This document shows positions 55,012 through 62,973 of a DNA stretch of 64,000 nt, in pieces. The notes beneath the pieces were generated by a model. That model did no database searches. It saw only the letters and a program-made list of their open reading frames with translations, and was not told where the DNA came from. How positions within the stretch are numbered: position 1 is the stretch's first letter; each line of letters starts with the position of its first letter. This stretch comes from Flammeovirgaceae bacterium 311 (GTDB lineage: Bacteria > Bacteroidota > Bacteroidia > Cytophagales > Cyclobacteriaceae): positions 6,336,501 to 6,400,500 of the forward strand of contig CP004371.1 of the NCBI GenBank assembly GCA_000597885.1, in the 5' to 3' direction. Both the position numbers and the translations under genes were made by a program.

Positions 55012-56106
55012 TCATAAATTTCCTCTTAACTCCTGCTCCCGCTCTATGGCCTCGAACAGGGCCTTGAAATTTCCTTTTCCAAAGCTTTTTGCTCCTTTTC
55101 GTTGAATGATCTCGAAGAAAACGGTTGGGCGATCCTGCACCGGTTTGGTAAAGATCTGCAGCAGGTAACCTTCTTCATCACGGTCTACCAGGATGTTCAT
55201 GTTTTTGAGCGGTTGAAGATCTTCTTCAATCTCGCCTACGCGTTCAAACAGATCCTCATAATAGGTTTCAGGCACATATAAAAATTCGATGCCGCGCTCG
55301 CGCATTTCGCTAACGGTCTGCACAATATCATCAGTAGCAATGGCAATGTGCTGCACGCCGGCACCTTTGTAAAAATCCAGGTACTCTTCTATCTGCGATT
55401 TTTTAACGCCGGCAGCAGGTTCGTTAATCGGGAACTTCACAAAGCCGTTGCCGTTGCTCACTACCTTGCTCATAAGAGCCGTGTATTTGGTGCTGATATC
55501 TTTATCATCAAAAGTAATGAGTAGTTTAAAGCCCATTACATCTTCATAAAACTGCACCCATTTATTCATCTGGCCCAGCTCTACATTACCAACGCAGTGG
55601 TCTACGTACTTTAAGCCGATTGGTTTAACGGGGTAGCTACTTTTTTTAGGAACATATCCTGGCAGAAAAGCTCCTTTGTAATTTTTGCGTTCTACAAACT
55701 TATGGATGGTTTCACCATAGGTTTTAATGGCTGATATTACTACCTCACCCTGCTCGTCTTTCAGGCGCTCGGGCGTCATAGCGGCTTCGGCTCCACGGCT
55801 AACTGTTTCCTTAAAACTTCTTTCTGCATCGTCCACCCACAGCGCCAGTACTTTTACTCCATCGCCATGGTTGTATACATGTTTTGCAATTTCGGTATCA
55901 GGTTGCAGGGAAGAAGTAAGCACAAAACGCAGCTTGTTTTGCTGCAGCACATAAGAAGCACGATCGCGCAGTCCGGTTTCGGGCCCGGCATAGGCAACCA
56001 GCTCAAAACCAAGGGCTGCCATATAATACATAGCACTCTGCTTGGCATTGCCAACCCAGAATTCAATATGATCAGTGCCGTTGATAGGCAAAAAGTCTTG
56101 TTCCAT
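55012..56106 (-). CDS. hppD: 4-hydroxyphenylpyruvate dioxygenase
   Basis: A 364-residue Fe(II) enzyme of two tandem VOC domains. The iron ligands are His in GLKYVDHCVGNVE (~residue 170), His in AGVQHIAIATDD (~250) and Glu in TVFFEIIQRKG (~338). It converts 4-hydroxyphenylpyruvate to homogentisate in tyrosine catabolism, with O2 and decarboxylation. Other homogentisate-pathway genes are not in this window. Full length, cytosolic, single gene. Confidence 0.96.
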   Translation of the reverse strand: MEQDFLPINGTDHIEFWVGNAKQSAMYYMAALGFELVAYAGPETGLRDRASYVLQQNKLRFVLTSSLQPDTEIAKHVYNHGDGVKVLALWVDDAERSFKETVSRGAEAAMTPERLKDEQGEVVISAIKTYGETIHKFVERKNYKGAFLPGYVPKKSSYPVKPIGLKYVDHCVGNVELGQMNKWVQFYEDVMGFKLLITFDDKDISTKYTALMSKVVSNGNGFVKFPINEPAAGVKKSQIEEYLDFYKGAGVQHIAIATDDIVQTVSEMRERGIEFLYVPETYYEDLFERVGEIEEDLQPLKNMNILVDRDEEGYLLQIFTKPVQDRPTVFFEIIQRKGAKSFGKGNFKALFEAIEREQELRGNL

Positions 56107-56330
56107 AGCCGATAAAAATTTTTTTCTGCTACCAAGTAATGAAAATAGGCGGGTTTATGCAAACCTTGTAAGCCCGGGATTATGCAGGCTTTACATCTAA
56201 AGATAGCAGAATACTGTTTAAAGAAGAAGTGCTGGAAGCACAGGAATGTTCAGCAGGCTTTTCATTTTTTAGCCTGTTGGTTGGATAATGTTTTAAAAAG
56301 GGCAAGTTTTGCAATATAGAACTAGCACAC

Positions 56331-56738
56331 ATGGTAAACCTCACAGACCTGGACCGCGACCTGCTTACGCTTGCAACAAAGAAAAACGAGCTGGCCGCCC
56401 TTGACTACGACGACACCCGCTACGATGAAGTAGAGGAGGAGCTACACGACCTGGAAGATGATTTTCAGGAAAAGTATGGTGATTATCTGGAAGATGCCCT
56501 TCATACGGTACACGATGATCTTTGCCCTGACAATGATGTCTTACTGCCTATTGCCTACGTTGCGCACCGTTACGTACTGGCAGAAGACGGCAGCTGGTTA
56601 CCTGCCGAAGGTGGTGTGCCAGTTGAAGTGGATGAAATACCTGCCAAAGGCACTAAACTTGCCATTGCACCAAAACCCACACGCATTGTACTGATCATCT
56701 CGCCTAAGAAGCAGCAGGATGTATGGATGGCAAAATAA
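56331..56738 (+). CDS. Conserved hypothetical acidic protein
   Basis: A 135-residue cytosolic protein with no recognised family name. The first half is acidic and helical (DLDRDLLTLATKKNELAALD, then DEVEEELHDLEDDFQEKYGD), the second half beta-rich (IAYVAHRYVLAEDGSWLPAE, then VEVDEIPAKGTKLAIAPKPT and RIVLIISPKKQQDVWMAK). I recall similar anonymous proteins in Cytophagales. It is monocistronic with its own terminator. Confidence 0.75.
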   Translation: MVNLTDLDRDLLTLATKKNELAALDYDDTRYDEVEEELHDLEDDFQEKYGDYLEDALHTVHDDLCPDNDVLLPIAYVAHRYVLAEDGSWLPAEGGVPVEVDEIPAKGTKLAIAPKPTRIVLIISPKKQQDVWMAK

Positions 56739-56784
56739 GCTGCAGATCCTGAACCAAAGAATTTAATATACTTAATCAATGGTG

Positions 56785-56815
56785 AAAGGCCATGCTGCTT
56801 TGCAGTATGGCCTTT
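56785..56815 (+). terminator. Terminator of the 56.3-kb gene
   Basis: Stem AAAGGCCATGCTGC/GCAGTATGGCCTTTT with one G-T pair and a short loop, a T-tract at the end of the right arm. Confidence 0.8.
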
Positions 56816-56927
56816 TGCTATTTACAAGCCCAGCTGTTTATGTTGATGTAGTTTTTGATTATAGTTGAAACAGTGTTTGCAGTAACAAAGAGCTGAAGTG
56901 GCCGGTTTTGTTTTTATAACTCTGGCT

Positions 56928-57818
56928 ATGTCTCTAAACCATGTGCAGGCACACTGTGCCCCAGAAACAGCAAAAGTAATCAGCCGGGCAGTTAGCCTCA
57001 ACGGCCCCACTATTACCAGGAGCATATTATCCTGGCAGCACAACACAGTCTGTTCAATAAGGACAGCCAAAGTTGGCAGGTACTGGTACTGCTTTTTATT
57101 TTCAGTTATTATTTCATTCCCTGTAACTGCTCAAAATACAAGTGCCCCCGGCAGGAGAAGCGATCAGCTCCTTTGGTTTCGGTACCACCTGGAATTACCC
57201 CTTAATAAACAATGGCAGTTGGAGCAGGAGGTGGAGGAGCGGGCATATATTTACCCCTGGTCGCATGCAGAATTCAGGATGCGCAGCCACCTGGTCCGCA
57301 CGCTGGGAAAAGGCTGGAAAGCTGATGCAGGTTTCATGGTTGTATGGGAGCTGAATCCGGTAGAACCCTACAGAGAAGCTGGCAGTCCGCGTATAGAGCT
57401 AAGGCCGCACCAGCAGATTTCCTATGCGCATGATGCAGGGGAGCACTTTAGCTTTTTGCATACCTACAAGCTGGAGGAACGGTTTTTTCAGCAGGAGAAT
57501 AGAGAGGGTGAGTATAAAAATGCCGGAATAGCCTTTGAACGAATGCGCTACCGCTATGAGCTGGAAATTGCCTGGCACATAACCAACAGCCTTGACCTGA
57601 AGATAGCCGATGAGATAGTGCTGCAAACAGGGCCGGAGGTAGGACCCAATCCGTTCGACCGTAACGAAGCAGGGGCGGGCTTTACCCTGAAGCTTTCAGA
57701 GGCTTTTGCCTTTTCCACCTTTTACCGTTATCGTTACAATCCACAGGGCTATGGAGAAGTAGTAGTGCATCAGCACATTGGTCAGTTTATCCTCACCCAC
57801 ATTATCAACAAAAAATAA
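56928..57818 (+). CDS. DUF2490 outer-membrane beta-barrel protein; start uncertain
   Basis: The mature part (from ~57133, AQNTSAPGRRSDQLLWFRYH) is a DUF2490 protein: a predicted beta-barrel with LPLNKQWQLEQEVEERAYIY, MRSHLVRTLGKGWKADAGFM and, near the end, FAFSTFYRYRYNPQGYGEVV. In-frame ATG 56928 would put ~60 unlike residues before the hydrophobic core of the signal peptide. From the ATA at 57057 the protein would begin (M)RTAKVGRYWYCFLFSVIISF and have a perfect signal peptide, so a non-standard AUA start is considered. No ATG exists in any frame between 57001 and 57070. Function unknown; probable outer-membrane porin-like protein. Confidence 0.75.
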   Translation: MSLNHVQAHCAPETAKVISRAVSLNGPTITRSILSWQHNTVCSIRTAKVGRYWYCFLFSVIISFPVTAQNTSAPGRRSDQLLWFRYHLELPLNKQWQLEQEVEERAYIYPWSHAEFRMRSHLVRTLGKGWKADAGFMVVWELNPVEPYREAGSPRIELRPHQQISYAHDAGEHFSFLHTYKLEERFFQQENREGEYKNAGIAFERMRYRYELEIAWHITNSLDLKIADEIVLQTGPEVGPNPFDRNEAGAGFTLKLSEAFAFSTFYRYRYNPQGYGEVVVHQHIGQFILTHIINKK

Positions 57819-57848
57819 GCCTTCCGGCCTTGAGTGACCGGAAGGCTT
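57808..57848 (-). terminator. trpS terminator
   Basis: Perfect eleven-base stem AAGCCTTCCGG/CCGGAAGGCTT (57817-57827 and 57838-57848), followed on the minus strand by ATTTTTTG. Overlaps the stop codon of the DUF2490 gene, which is probably also served by it. Confidence 0.85.
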
Positions 57849-57875
57849 AGCTATTTAGTTTTATAGGTATAGGTC

Positions 57876-58847
57876 TCAGGCAAAGCCCAGCTTTTCCCTC
57901 ACGCGCTGTAGTACCTCCTGTCCAATCTGCCGGGCTTTGGCTTCGCCCTCCTGCAGCTTCCGGTCCAGCTCATCAGGATTGTCCATATAGTACCAGAATG
58001 CCTTGCGTTCTTCAGCAAAGCGGGTAATGATAAGCTCAAATAGTGCCTGTTTTGCATGTCCATAGCCATAGCCGCCTTTCAGGTAGTTCTGGCGCATTTC
58101 TTCACTCTGCTCCGGGCTGGCCAGGAGTTTATATATGGCAAAAACATTATCAGTATCCGGATTTTTTGGGTCTTCAAGGGGAGTACTGTCGGTTATAATG
58201 CTCAATACCTGTTTACGCAGCTGCTTGTCTGGCAGGAAGGGATCTATAATGTTGCCATAGCTCTTGCTCATTTTCTGGCCGTCGATGCCTGGAACCGTCA
58301 TGACCTGCTCATCGATTTTAGCATCGGGCAGCACAAAAGTTTCACCGTAGCGGGCGTTAAAGGCAGCGGCAATATCGCGGGCCATTTCCAGGTGCTGCTT
58401 CTGGTCCTTGCCTACCGGTACCAGGTTGGCATCGTACATGATAATATCTGCAGTCATAAGCACCGGGTAGGTGAATAGTCCGGCGTTGATATCAGAGAGA
58501 CGGTCCTGCTTATCCTTAAAGCTGTGGGCGTTTGCCAGCATGGGAAATGGTGTATAGCAGTTCAGGTACCAGGTAAGCTCGCAGACTTCCGGTAAGCGGC
58601 TCTGGCGGTAGAGAATATTTTTATCTGTATCGAAGCCAAAAGCAAGCCATGCGGCGGCTACTGCATTTACATTTTCAATGCGCTGCTCCCGGTCTTTTAT
58701 AGTGGTAAGGGAGTGTAAATCAGCTATAAAAAAAAGAGATTGATTGCCCTTTTGACTGCTTAATTCAATTGCAGGGAGAATTGCACCCAGAATATTACCT
58801 AGGTGTGGACGACCGCTGCTTTGTATGCCTGTTAGTATGCGTGCCAT
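57876..58847 (-). CDS. trpS: Tryptophanyl-tRNA synthetase
   Basis: A 323-residue class I aminoacyl-tRNA synthetase. The HIGH-like motif is SGRPHLGNILGA near residue 12 and the KMSKS loop is DGQKMSKSYGN near residue 195; both are intact. YPVLMTADIIMYDANLVPVG lies between. ATG 58847 (MARILTGIQSSG) is chosen over an eight-codon extension because it matches the family. A promoter with a perfect -7 box (TACTTTTG) lies 20 bases upstream. Monocistronic. Confidence 0.97.
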   Translation of the reverse strand: MARILTGIQSSGRPHLGNILGAILPAIELSSQKGNQSLFFIADLHSLTTIKDREQRIENVNAVAAAWLAFGFDTDKNILYRQSRLPEVCELTWYLNCYTPFPMLANAHSFKDKQDRLSDINAGLFTYPVLMTADIIMYDANLVPVGKDQKQHLEMARDIAAAFNARYGETFVLPDAKIDEQVMTVPGIDGQKMSKSYGNIIDPFLPDKQLRKQVLSIITDSTPLEDPKNPDTDNVFAIYKLLASPEQSEEMRQNYLKGGYGYGHAKQALFELIITRFAEERKAFWYYMDNPDELDRKLQEGEAKARQIGQEVLQRVREKLGFA

Positions 58848-58865
58848 GAAAGCCTGTTTTAAACC

Positions 58866-58897
58866 CAAAAGTAAATAAGGAGCAGCGTAAAAGCAGA
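58866..58897 (-). promoter_or_regulatory. trpS promoter
   Basis: On the minus strand: TCTG, 20-base spacer, then TACTTTTG (complement of 58866-58873), a perfect TAnnTTTG with one mismatch in the -33 element. Leader about 15 bases. Confidence 0.65.
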
Positions 58898-59010
58898 TTT
58901 TTTTTAAATTTTTCGCTAATACCTTACAAATCAGAATGCTCCGGCACTATTTTTGGATATTTGTACTTTCATAAGAAGTTGGTAAATTCAGGCATCAGAT
59001 TCAGGCACCT

Positions 59011-60129
59011 ATGAAAAAGTGGATTTTTATTGTAGCATTAGGCTTAACGGTTTCTCCAGCACTGCAGGCACAGCAGCTGGTAGAGCGCCAGGGATTTGAG
59101 AAAAAAGTATCGAGCTTTAAGTTTGAGTCCAGCACCCATGATTTTGGTGATGTTCCCGAAGATGGAGGCCCGGTTCGCTACAGATTTGAATTTACTAATA
59201 CGGGCGAGGTGCCGGTAAAGGTCCTGGAAGTAAAAGCTTCCTGTGGCTGTACCACCCCTGAATGGAGCCGTGATGAGATTATGCCGGGTCAGACTGGCTT
59301 TGTAGTAGCTGAATATAATCCACAAAACCGGCCTGGTCAGTTCCATAAAACGCTTACCGTAAATACCAATGCAGAGCCTAATGTGTCGATATTGAACATT
59401 AAAGGCGTGGTGAAACCCAAGCCTCGTACGATAGAAGATGATTACCCTAACGAGATGGGTAAGCTTCGCCTGAAGTACCGAAACTTTAATATGGGCAAGG
59501 TTACTACTGAAAAGCCTGCGGTTAAAAAGTTTGAAGTATACAACCAGGGGGATAAGCCGCTGGTATTCAATAAAAAAAATGTAGAGGCGCCGGAGTATAT
59601 CAATATTGCCTTCGAGCCTCAGACCCTCCCTGCCAATGGTCGTGGCAATATCATCATTACTTACGACGCCGCTGCTAAAGGCGATCTGGGCTGGGTAACA
59701 GATAATGTAGCCATTTTAACCAATGAGGCTGAAGGCGAAAACCGCAAGGGTTTCACCGTGTCTATCACTATTGAAGAATATTTTCCGCCTATGACGGAGT
59801 CTGAACTTGCCAAAGCCCCACGGCTGCAGGTAGACCGCTCCACACACGAATGGGGAAATGTAAGGCAGGGAAATACTGTGGAAACAGAATTTGTACTGAC
59901 CAATAATGGTCACTCAGAGCTCATTATCCGCGATACAAAAGCAAATTGTGGATGTACGGTTTCCACACCGGAGAAAACCACTCTTTTGCCAGGAGAAAGT
60001 GCCCCGATGAAAGTAAGCTTTAATACAGAGGGCCGTAAAGGCACCCAGTATAAAACAGTTACTATTTTCTCTAACGATCCAACAGCACCAACACAGACGC
60101 TCACGCTGAAAGCCCACGTGAACGACTAA
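59011..60129 (+). CDS. DUF1573 domain secreted protein (two copies)
   Basis: A 372-residue exported protein (signal peptide ends ALQAQ). It has two DUF1573 immunoglobulin-like domains, ~35-135 (HDFGDVPEDGGPVRYRFEFT, VKASCGCTTPEW, with the family C-G-C-T motif) and ~275-372 (HEWGNVRQGNTVETEFVLTN, TKANCGCTVSTPE). A different beta domain lies between them (~145-265). DUF1573 proteins are abundant in Bacteroidota; their role is unknown, though the paired Cys may bind metal or form a disulfide. Ends at a strong terminator before the toxin-antitoxin operon. Confidence 0.9.
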   Translation: MKKWIFIVALGLTVSPALQAQQLVERQGFEKKVSSFKFESSTHDFGDVPEDGGPVRYRFEFTNTGEVPVKVLEVKASCGCTTPEWSRDEIMPGQTGFVVAEYNPQNRPGQFHKTLTVNTNAEPNVSILNIKGVVKPKPRTIEDDYPNEMGKLRLKYRNFNMGKVTTEKPAVKKFEVYNQGDKPLVFNKKNVEAPEYINIAFEPQTLPANGRGNIIITYDAAAKGDLGWVTDNVAILTNEAEGENRKGFTVSITIEEYFPPMTESELAKAPRLQVDRSTHEWGNVRQGNTVETEFVLTNNGHSELIIRDTKANCGCTVSTPEKTTLLPGESAPMKVSFNTEGRKGTQYKTVTIFSNDPTAPTQTLTLKAHVND

Positions 60130-60182
60130 AGATTTCGATAACCAACGCACATTGGTAAACCCTCCGCCCTATGGGGCAACAG

Positions 60183-60210
60183 CCGAAAGCAGAAAGCTTT
60201 CGGTTTTTTT
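60183..60210 (+). terminator. DUF1573 terminator
   Basis: Stem CCGAAAGC/GCTTTCGG (60183-60190 and 60196-60203) with an AGAAA loop, followed by seven T. Confidence 0.9.
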
Positions 60211-60228
60211 GTTTACATTTTCCTTCAG

Positions 60229-60256
60229 TTGACGTATATTTATGTAGCAATTGACG
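60229..60256. promoter_or_regulatory. TTGACG direct repeats flanking a TATATTTA box
   Basis: TTGACG at 60229-60234 and 60251-60256 (22 bases apart, about two helical turns), bracketing TATATTTA at 60235-60242, one mismatch from the -7 box. The antitoxin ATG is at 60264. Plausible operator for antitoxin autoregulation. Confidence 0.45.
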
Positions 60257-60263
60257 AAAGGCC

Positions 60264-60686
60264 ATGGAAGTATTTGAAATATCGAACAACAGGGTGCGGA
60301 TACCCGGCATCGAAAACGAACTGGATTTATTTTACCTGCACGACAAAGGTCTTCCCGGCAGTGCCCTGCGCGACCTGATGGCTTTGTATGAACTGGGGGT
60401 AGGGGAGCTTACCCTGCTGCTGAACACCTCGCGCAGTACCCTGGAGCGCCGCCTGCAGGATGGTAAAAACCTGGGCCCCTATCTTACCGATGCCCTTATT
60501 GAGCTGGTAAAGATCTACAGCAAAGGCCTGGAGGTATTTGAAGATCGCGGCGACTTTCTGAAGTGGCTCAACACCCCCAATTACTATTATTACGATATGA
60601 CTCCTATGGCCACCCTGCGCAACGGCACCGGCCGCAGCCTGGTTCTGGCCGATTTACACAAGCTGGAGCATAGTATTCTGCCCTGA
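60264..60686 (+). CDS. Xre/MbcA/ParS-type antitoxin
   Basis: A 140-residue antitoxin. An Xre-like helix-turn-helix (~30-75: DLMALYELGVGELTLLLNTS then RSTLERRLQDG) and a C-terminal toxin-binding DUF2384-like domain (ALIELVKIYSKGLEVFEDRG, FLKWLNTPNYYYYDMTPMAT, LVLADLHKLEHSILP). It neutralises the RES toxin by covering its active site and represses its own operon. The stop codon TGA overlaps the ATG of the toxin gene by one base, the usual antitoxin-first arrangement. Confidence 0.92.
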   Translation: MEVFEISNNRVRIPGIENELDLFYLHDKGLPGSALRDLMALYELGVGELTLLLNTSRSTLERRLQDGKNLGPYLTDALIELVKIYSKGLEVFEDRGDFLKWLNTPNYYYYDMTPMATLRNGTGRSLVLADLHKLEHSILP

Positions 60687-61144
60687 TGGAGGTATACCGT
60701 GTGGTAATAGCCCGCTATGCCAGCGATTTAAATGGTACCGGCGGCCTGTATACCGATGGCCGGTGGCACCGCCAGGGGCATCGCATCCTTTACACTGCCC
60801 AGAGCAAAGCCCTGGCCATTCTGGAAAAGCTAGTACACCTTAGCCGCCGTGATTTTGCCATGGAGCACCGCTGCCTTACCCTCCGGTTTCCCGATAGTGC
60901 TTTAGAGGATTTTCCCGCGACACAACTGCCCCAGCAATGGAACAGCCGCCGTGGTCCGGAAGAACTGAAGGAGCTGGGTACCCAATGGCTGCTGGCTCAG
61001 AAAAGTCTGGCGCTGCGGGTGCCAAGTGTACTGGTGCCAGGCGAGTATAACGTACTGCTAAACCCTCTGCACCCCCTTATGACGGAGGTAGAGTTACTGA
61101 AAAATGAGCCTCTTCTTTTTGATGAGCGCTTGCGAAAAGAATAA
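60686..61144 (+). CDS. RES domain toxin
   Basis: A 152-residue RES toxin. The defining residues are visible: Arg in MEVYRVV (residue 5), Tyr in GGLYTDGRWH, Glu in AILEKLVH (~residue 47), and Ser in RVPSVLVPGEYNVLLNP (~residue 112). RES toxins hydrolyse or phosphorolyse NAD+ (some modify Prs), causing growth arrest. It begins within the antitoxin stop codon. Cytosolic and intact, so the module should be active. Confidence 0.92.
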   Translation: MEVYRVVIARYASDLNGTGGLYTDGRWHRQGHRILYTAQSKALAILEKLVHLSRRDFAMEHRCLTLRFPDSALEDFPATQLPQQWNSRRGPEELKELGTQWLLAQKSLALRVPSVLVPGEYNVLLNPLHPLMTEVELLKNEPLLFDERLRKE

Positions 61145-61160
61145 AGAAGAACATAGCAAT

Positions 61161-61916
61161 ATGCACTTGAAGCAACCAAAAGATCTTTTTTCCAGACAGG
61201 CAGCCGCTTATCGGCAATACAGGCCCGTATACCCCCCCGAGCTGTACGAATTCATTCTGCGCCAGGTAAAGGATAGGGAGTCGGCCTGGGATTGCGGAAC
61301 AGGCAATGGACAGGTAGCCGGGGTATTGTCTGAATACTTTCAGGAGGTAGAAGCCACTGATATCAGTGAAAATCAGCTCAGGAATGCTGTAGAGAAACAT
61401 AACGTCTTTTACCAGCTGGTAAGGGCGGAAAATACTTATTTCGATAAAAACTCATTCGATCTCATTACGGTAGCTCAGGCCATTCACTGGTTTAACTTTG
61501 AGGCTTTCTACAATGAAGTGAGGCGTGTAGCAAAGAAAGGGGCTGTGTTGGCAGTTTGGGGCTATGGGCTGTTTCGGATTAACCCGGAAATAGACAGAAT
61601 GGTCAATGAGTTCTATACTACCACTATAGGAGCATACTGGGATGCCGAGCGCCGCTATGTAGATGATGAATACAGAACCATTCCTTTTCCCTTCCCGGAG
61701 GAGGGCGAGCACAAAAGCTTCACCATCAGCAAACAGTGGACTTTAGCAGAGCTGGAGGGTTATCTGAACACCTGGTCGGCGGTGCAGCATTATGAACGGG
61801 AAAGGGGCGAGAACCCTGTGAAAGCGTTAATTGAGCAGGTACAGTCCATCTGGCAGGCAAAAGAAGTCAAAGAAGTAAGCTTCCCGGTGTTTATGCGCCT
61901 GGGGCGGGTGGTGTAG
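61161..61916 (+). CDS. Class I SAM-dependent methyltransferase
   Basis: A 251-residue methyltransferase. SAM motif I is SAWDCGTGNGQVAGVL near residue 42, the acidic loop EATDISENQL, motif IV FDLITVAQAIHWFNFEAFY. The N-terminal YRQYRPVYPPELYEFIL and HWF motif resemble trans-aconitate/tRNA-like Methyltransf_11 proteins (YafE/Tam-like). Substrate unknown. It lies 16 bases after the toxin gene on the same strand, so it may be transcribed with the toxin-antitoxin module. ATG 61161 fits the family; an earlier start at 61104 would overlap the toxin. Confidence 0.83.
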   Translation: MHLKQPKDLFSRQAAAYRQYRPVYPPELYEFILRQVKDRESAWDCGTGNGQVAGVLSEYFQEVEATDISENQLRNAVEKHNVFYQLVRAENTYFDKNSFDLITVAQAIHWFNFEAFYNEVRRVAKKGAVLAVWGYGLFRINPEIDRMVNEFYTTTIGAYWDAERRYVDDEYRTIPFPFPEEGEHKSFTISKQWTLAELEGYLNTWSAVQHYERERGENPVKALIEQVQSIWQAKEVKEVSFPVFMRLGRVV

Positions 61917-61993
61917 CCTGCAAATCACATACCTGATACATACCAGGCCGGAAAATTAATTCCCTTGTCGGGTACGTAAGAGGTGGGCTTAAT

Positions 61994-62971
61994 TCATGGT
62001 TTAAATTCCATGCTGCCGGTCAGTACTTTAGGAGCCATAGGCGAACGCTGCTGATCCTTGTTGAAAGAAGCCAAAACGCTGTCGATCTTCCTGCTTAGCT
62101 TTTCAGCGCCAAACTCATTCATGTGGTCGGCGTCGTAAAAATCTCTTTCCACAAATGCATCATCCTGCAGCAGGTTAATGTAGTAGGTATTATCAAAGGC
62201 TTTGTCCAGCTCCTGTGCTGTAGAAATTGCCATGTTCAGCTGTACGGGATACAGGTTTTTCACATAGGTTTCGTAGGCTGGTGGTGTGTACAGCAGTACC
62301 CTGATGTTCCTTTTTTCTGCAAATTTTATAATGGAGAGCATGGCCTGGTAATTTTCTTCGAAATCGGCCAGATCGCGGTAGGTATGCATTTCTGCAGTAT
62401 GCGCACCTGTTTCTGCCAGGTCTCTTCTTTTGGCATAGGTGTTATTCAGTCCATAGCCCAGAGCAGAACAGGCTATCTCTGCATTATTTTTCAGGTAGTA
62501 GTTGTACATGCGCAATAAGCCCGATTTTACAGAATTACTTAAAATTTCCGAATAGTCGTTAAGCCTGTTGGTGGTATAGAGGTCATGATAAATAGAGTAG
62601 TTTTTTACCCGCCAGGACTCGGTGCCGGTTTCAATTTTATAATGAAAGCTAAAGTATGATACCGGAACTACAATGGTTTCTAGCTTTTTGCTGTTGCTGA
62701 AATAGCGCTCTAATATTTTGTAATCATAGCCAACTGACTGAGCAACCTGGCCTGCGTTAAAGCTCTTCTTGCTAATAAACTGGGGATTGATGCCAAAATA
62801 GGCATGAGAGCTGCCTAAGAACAGTACTTCAATGCTGTCGGCATTATTTTTCAGGTATTCCTTTTTATATACATAATCGTTAGGAATATTTCGTAAGCCT
62901 ATTTCCAGGCCAATACCCAGCACAACGATTGGCAAAGCAAAAAGCAGAACTAGTTTTAAAAATTTGTTCAT
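61994..62971 (-). CDS. SGNH-like membrane-anchored acyltransferase partner
   Basis: A 325-residue protein with an N-terminal membrane helix (LVLLFALPIVVLGIGLEIGL). A SGNH-type core follows: the block I-like nucleophile Ser in EVLFLGSSHAYFGINP (~residue 55) and a catalytic Asp-x-x-His in YDADHMNEFGAEKLS (~residue 280). Such proteins partner MBOAT acyltransferases (like AlgX/AlgJ, DltD or PatB) to transfer acyl groups onto exopolysaccharides or peptidoglycan in the periplasm. It follows the MBOAT gene by two bases, so it is the second gene of that operon. Confidence 0.82.
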   Translation of the reverse strand: MNKFLKLVLLFALPIVVLGIGLEIGLRNIPNDYVYKKEYLKNNADSIEVLFLGSSHAYFGINPQFISKKSFNAGQVAQSVGYDYKILERYFSNSKKLETIVVPVSYFSFHYKIETGTESWRVKNYSIYHDLYTTNRLNDYSEILSNSVKSGLLRMYNYYLKNNAEIACSALGYGLNNTYAKRRDLAETGAHTAEMHTYRDLADFEENYQAMLSIIKFAEKRNIRVLLYTPPAYETYVKNLYPVQLNMAISTAQELDKAFDNTYYINLLQDDAFVERDFYDADHMNEFGAEKLSRKIDSVLASFNKDQQRSPMAPKVLTGSMEFKP

Positions 62972-62973
62972 GA

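Noticed and set aside
56822-57070. Cys/His-rich 82-codon minus-strand frame near 56.9 kb
   Set aside because: It looks superficially like a zinc-finger fragment, but it runs antisense to the DUF2490 leader, has irregular Cys spacing and no known relatives.
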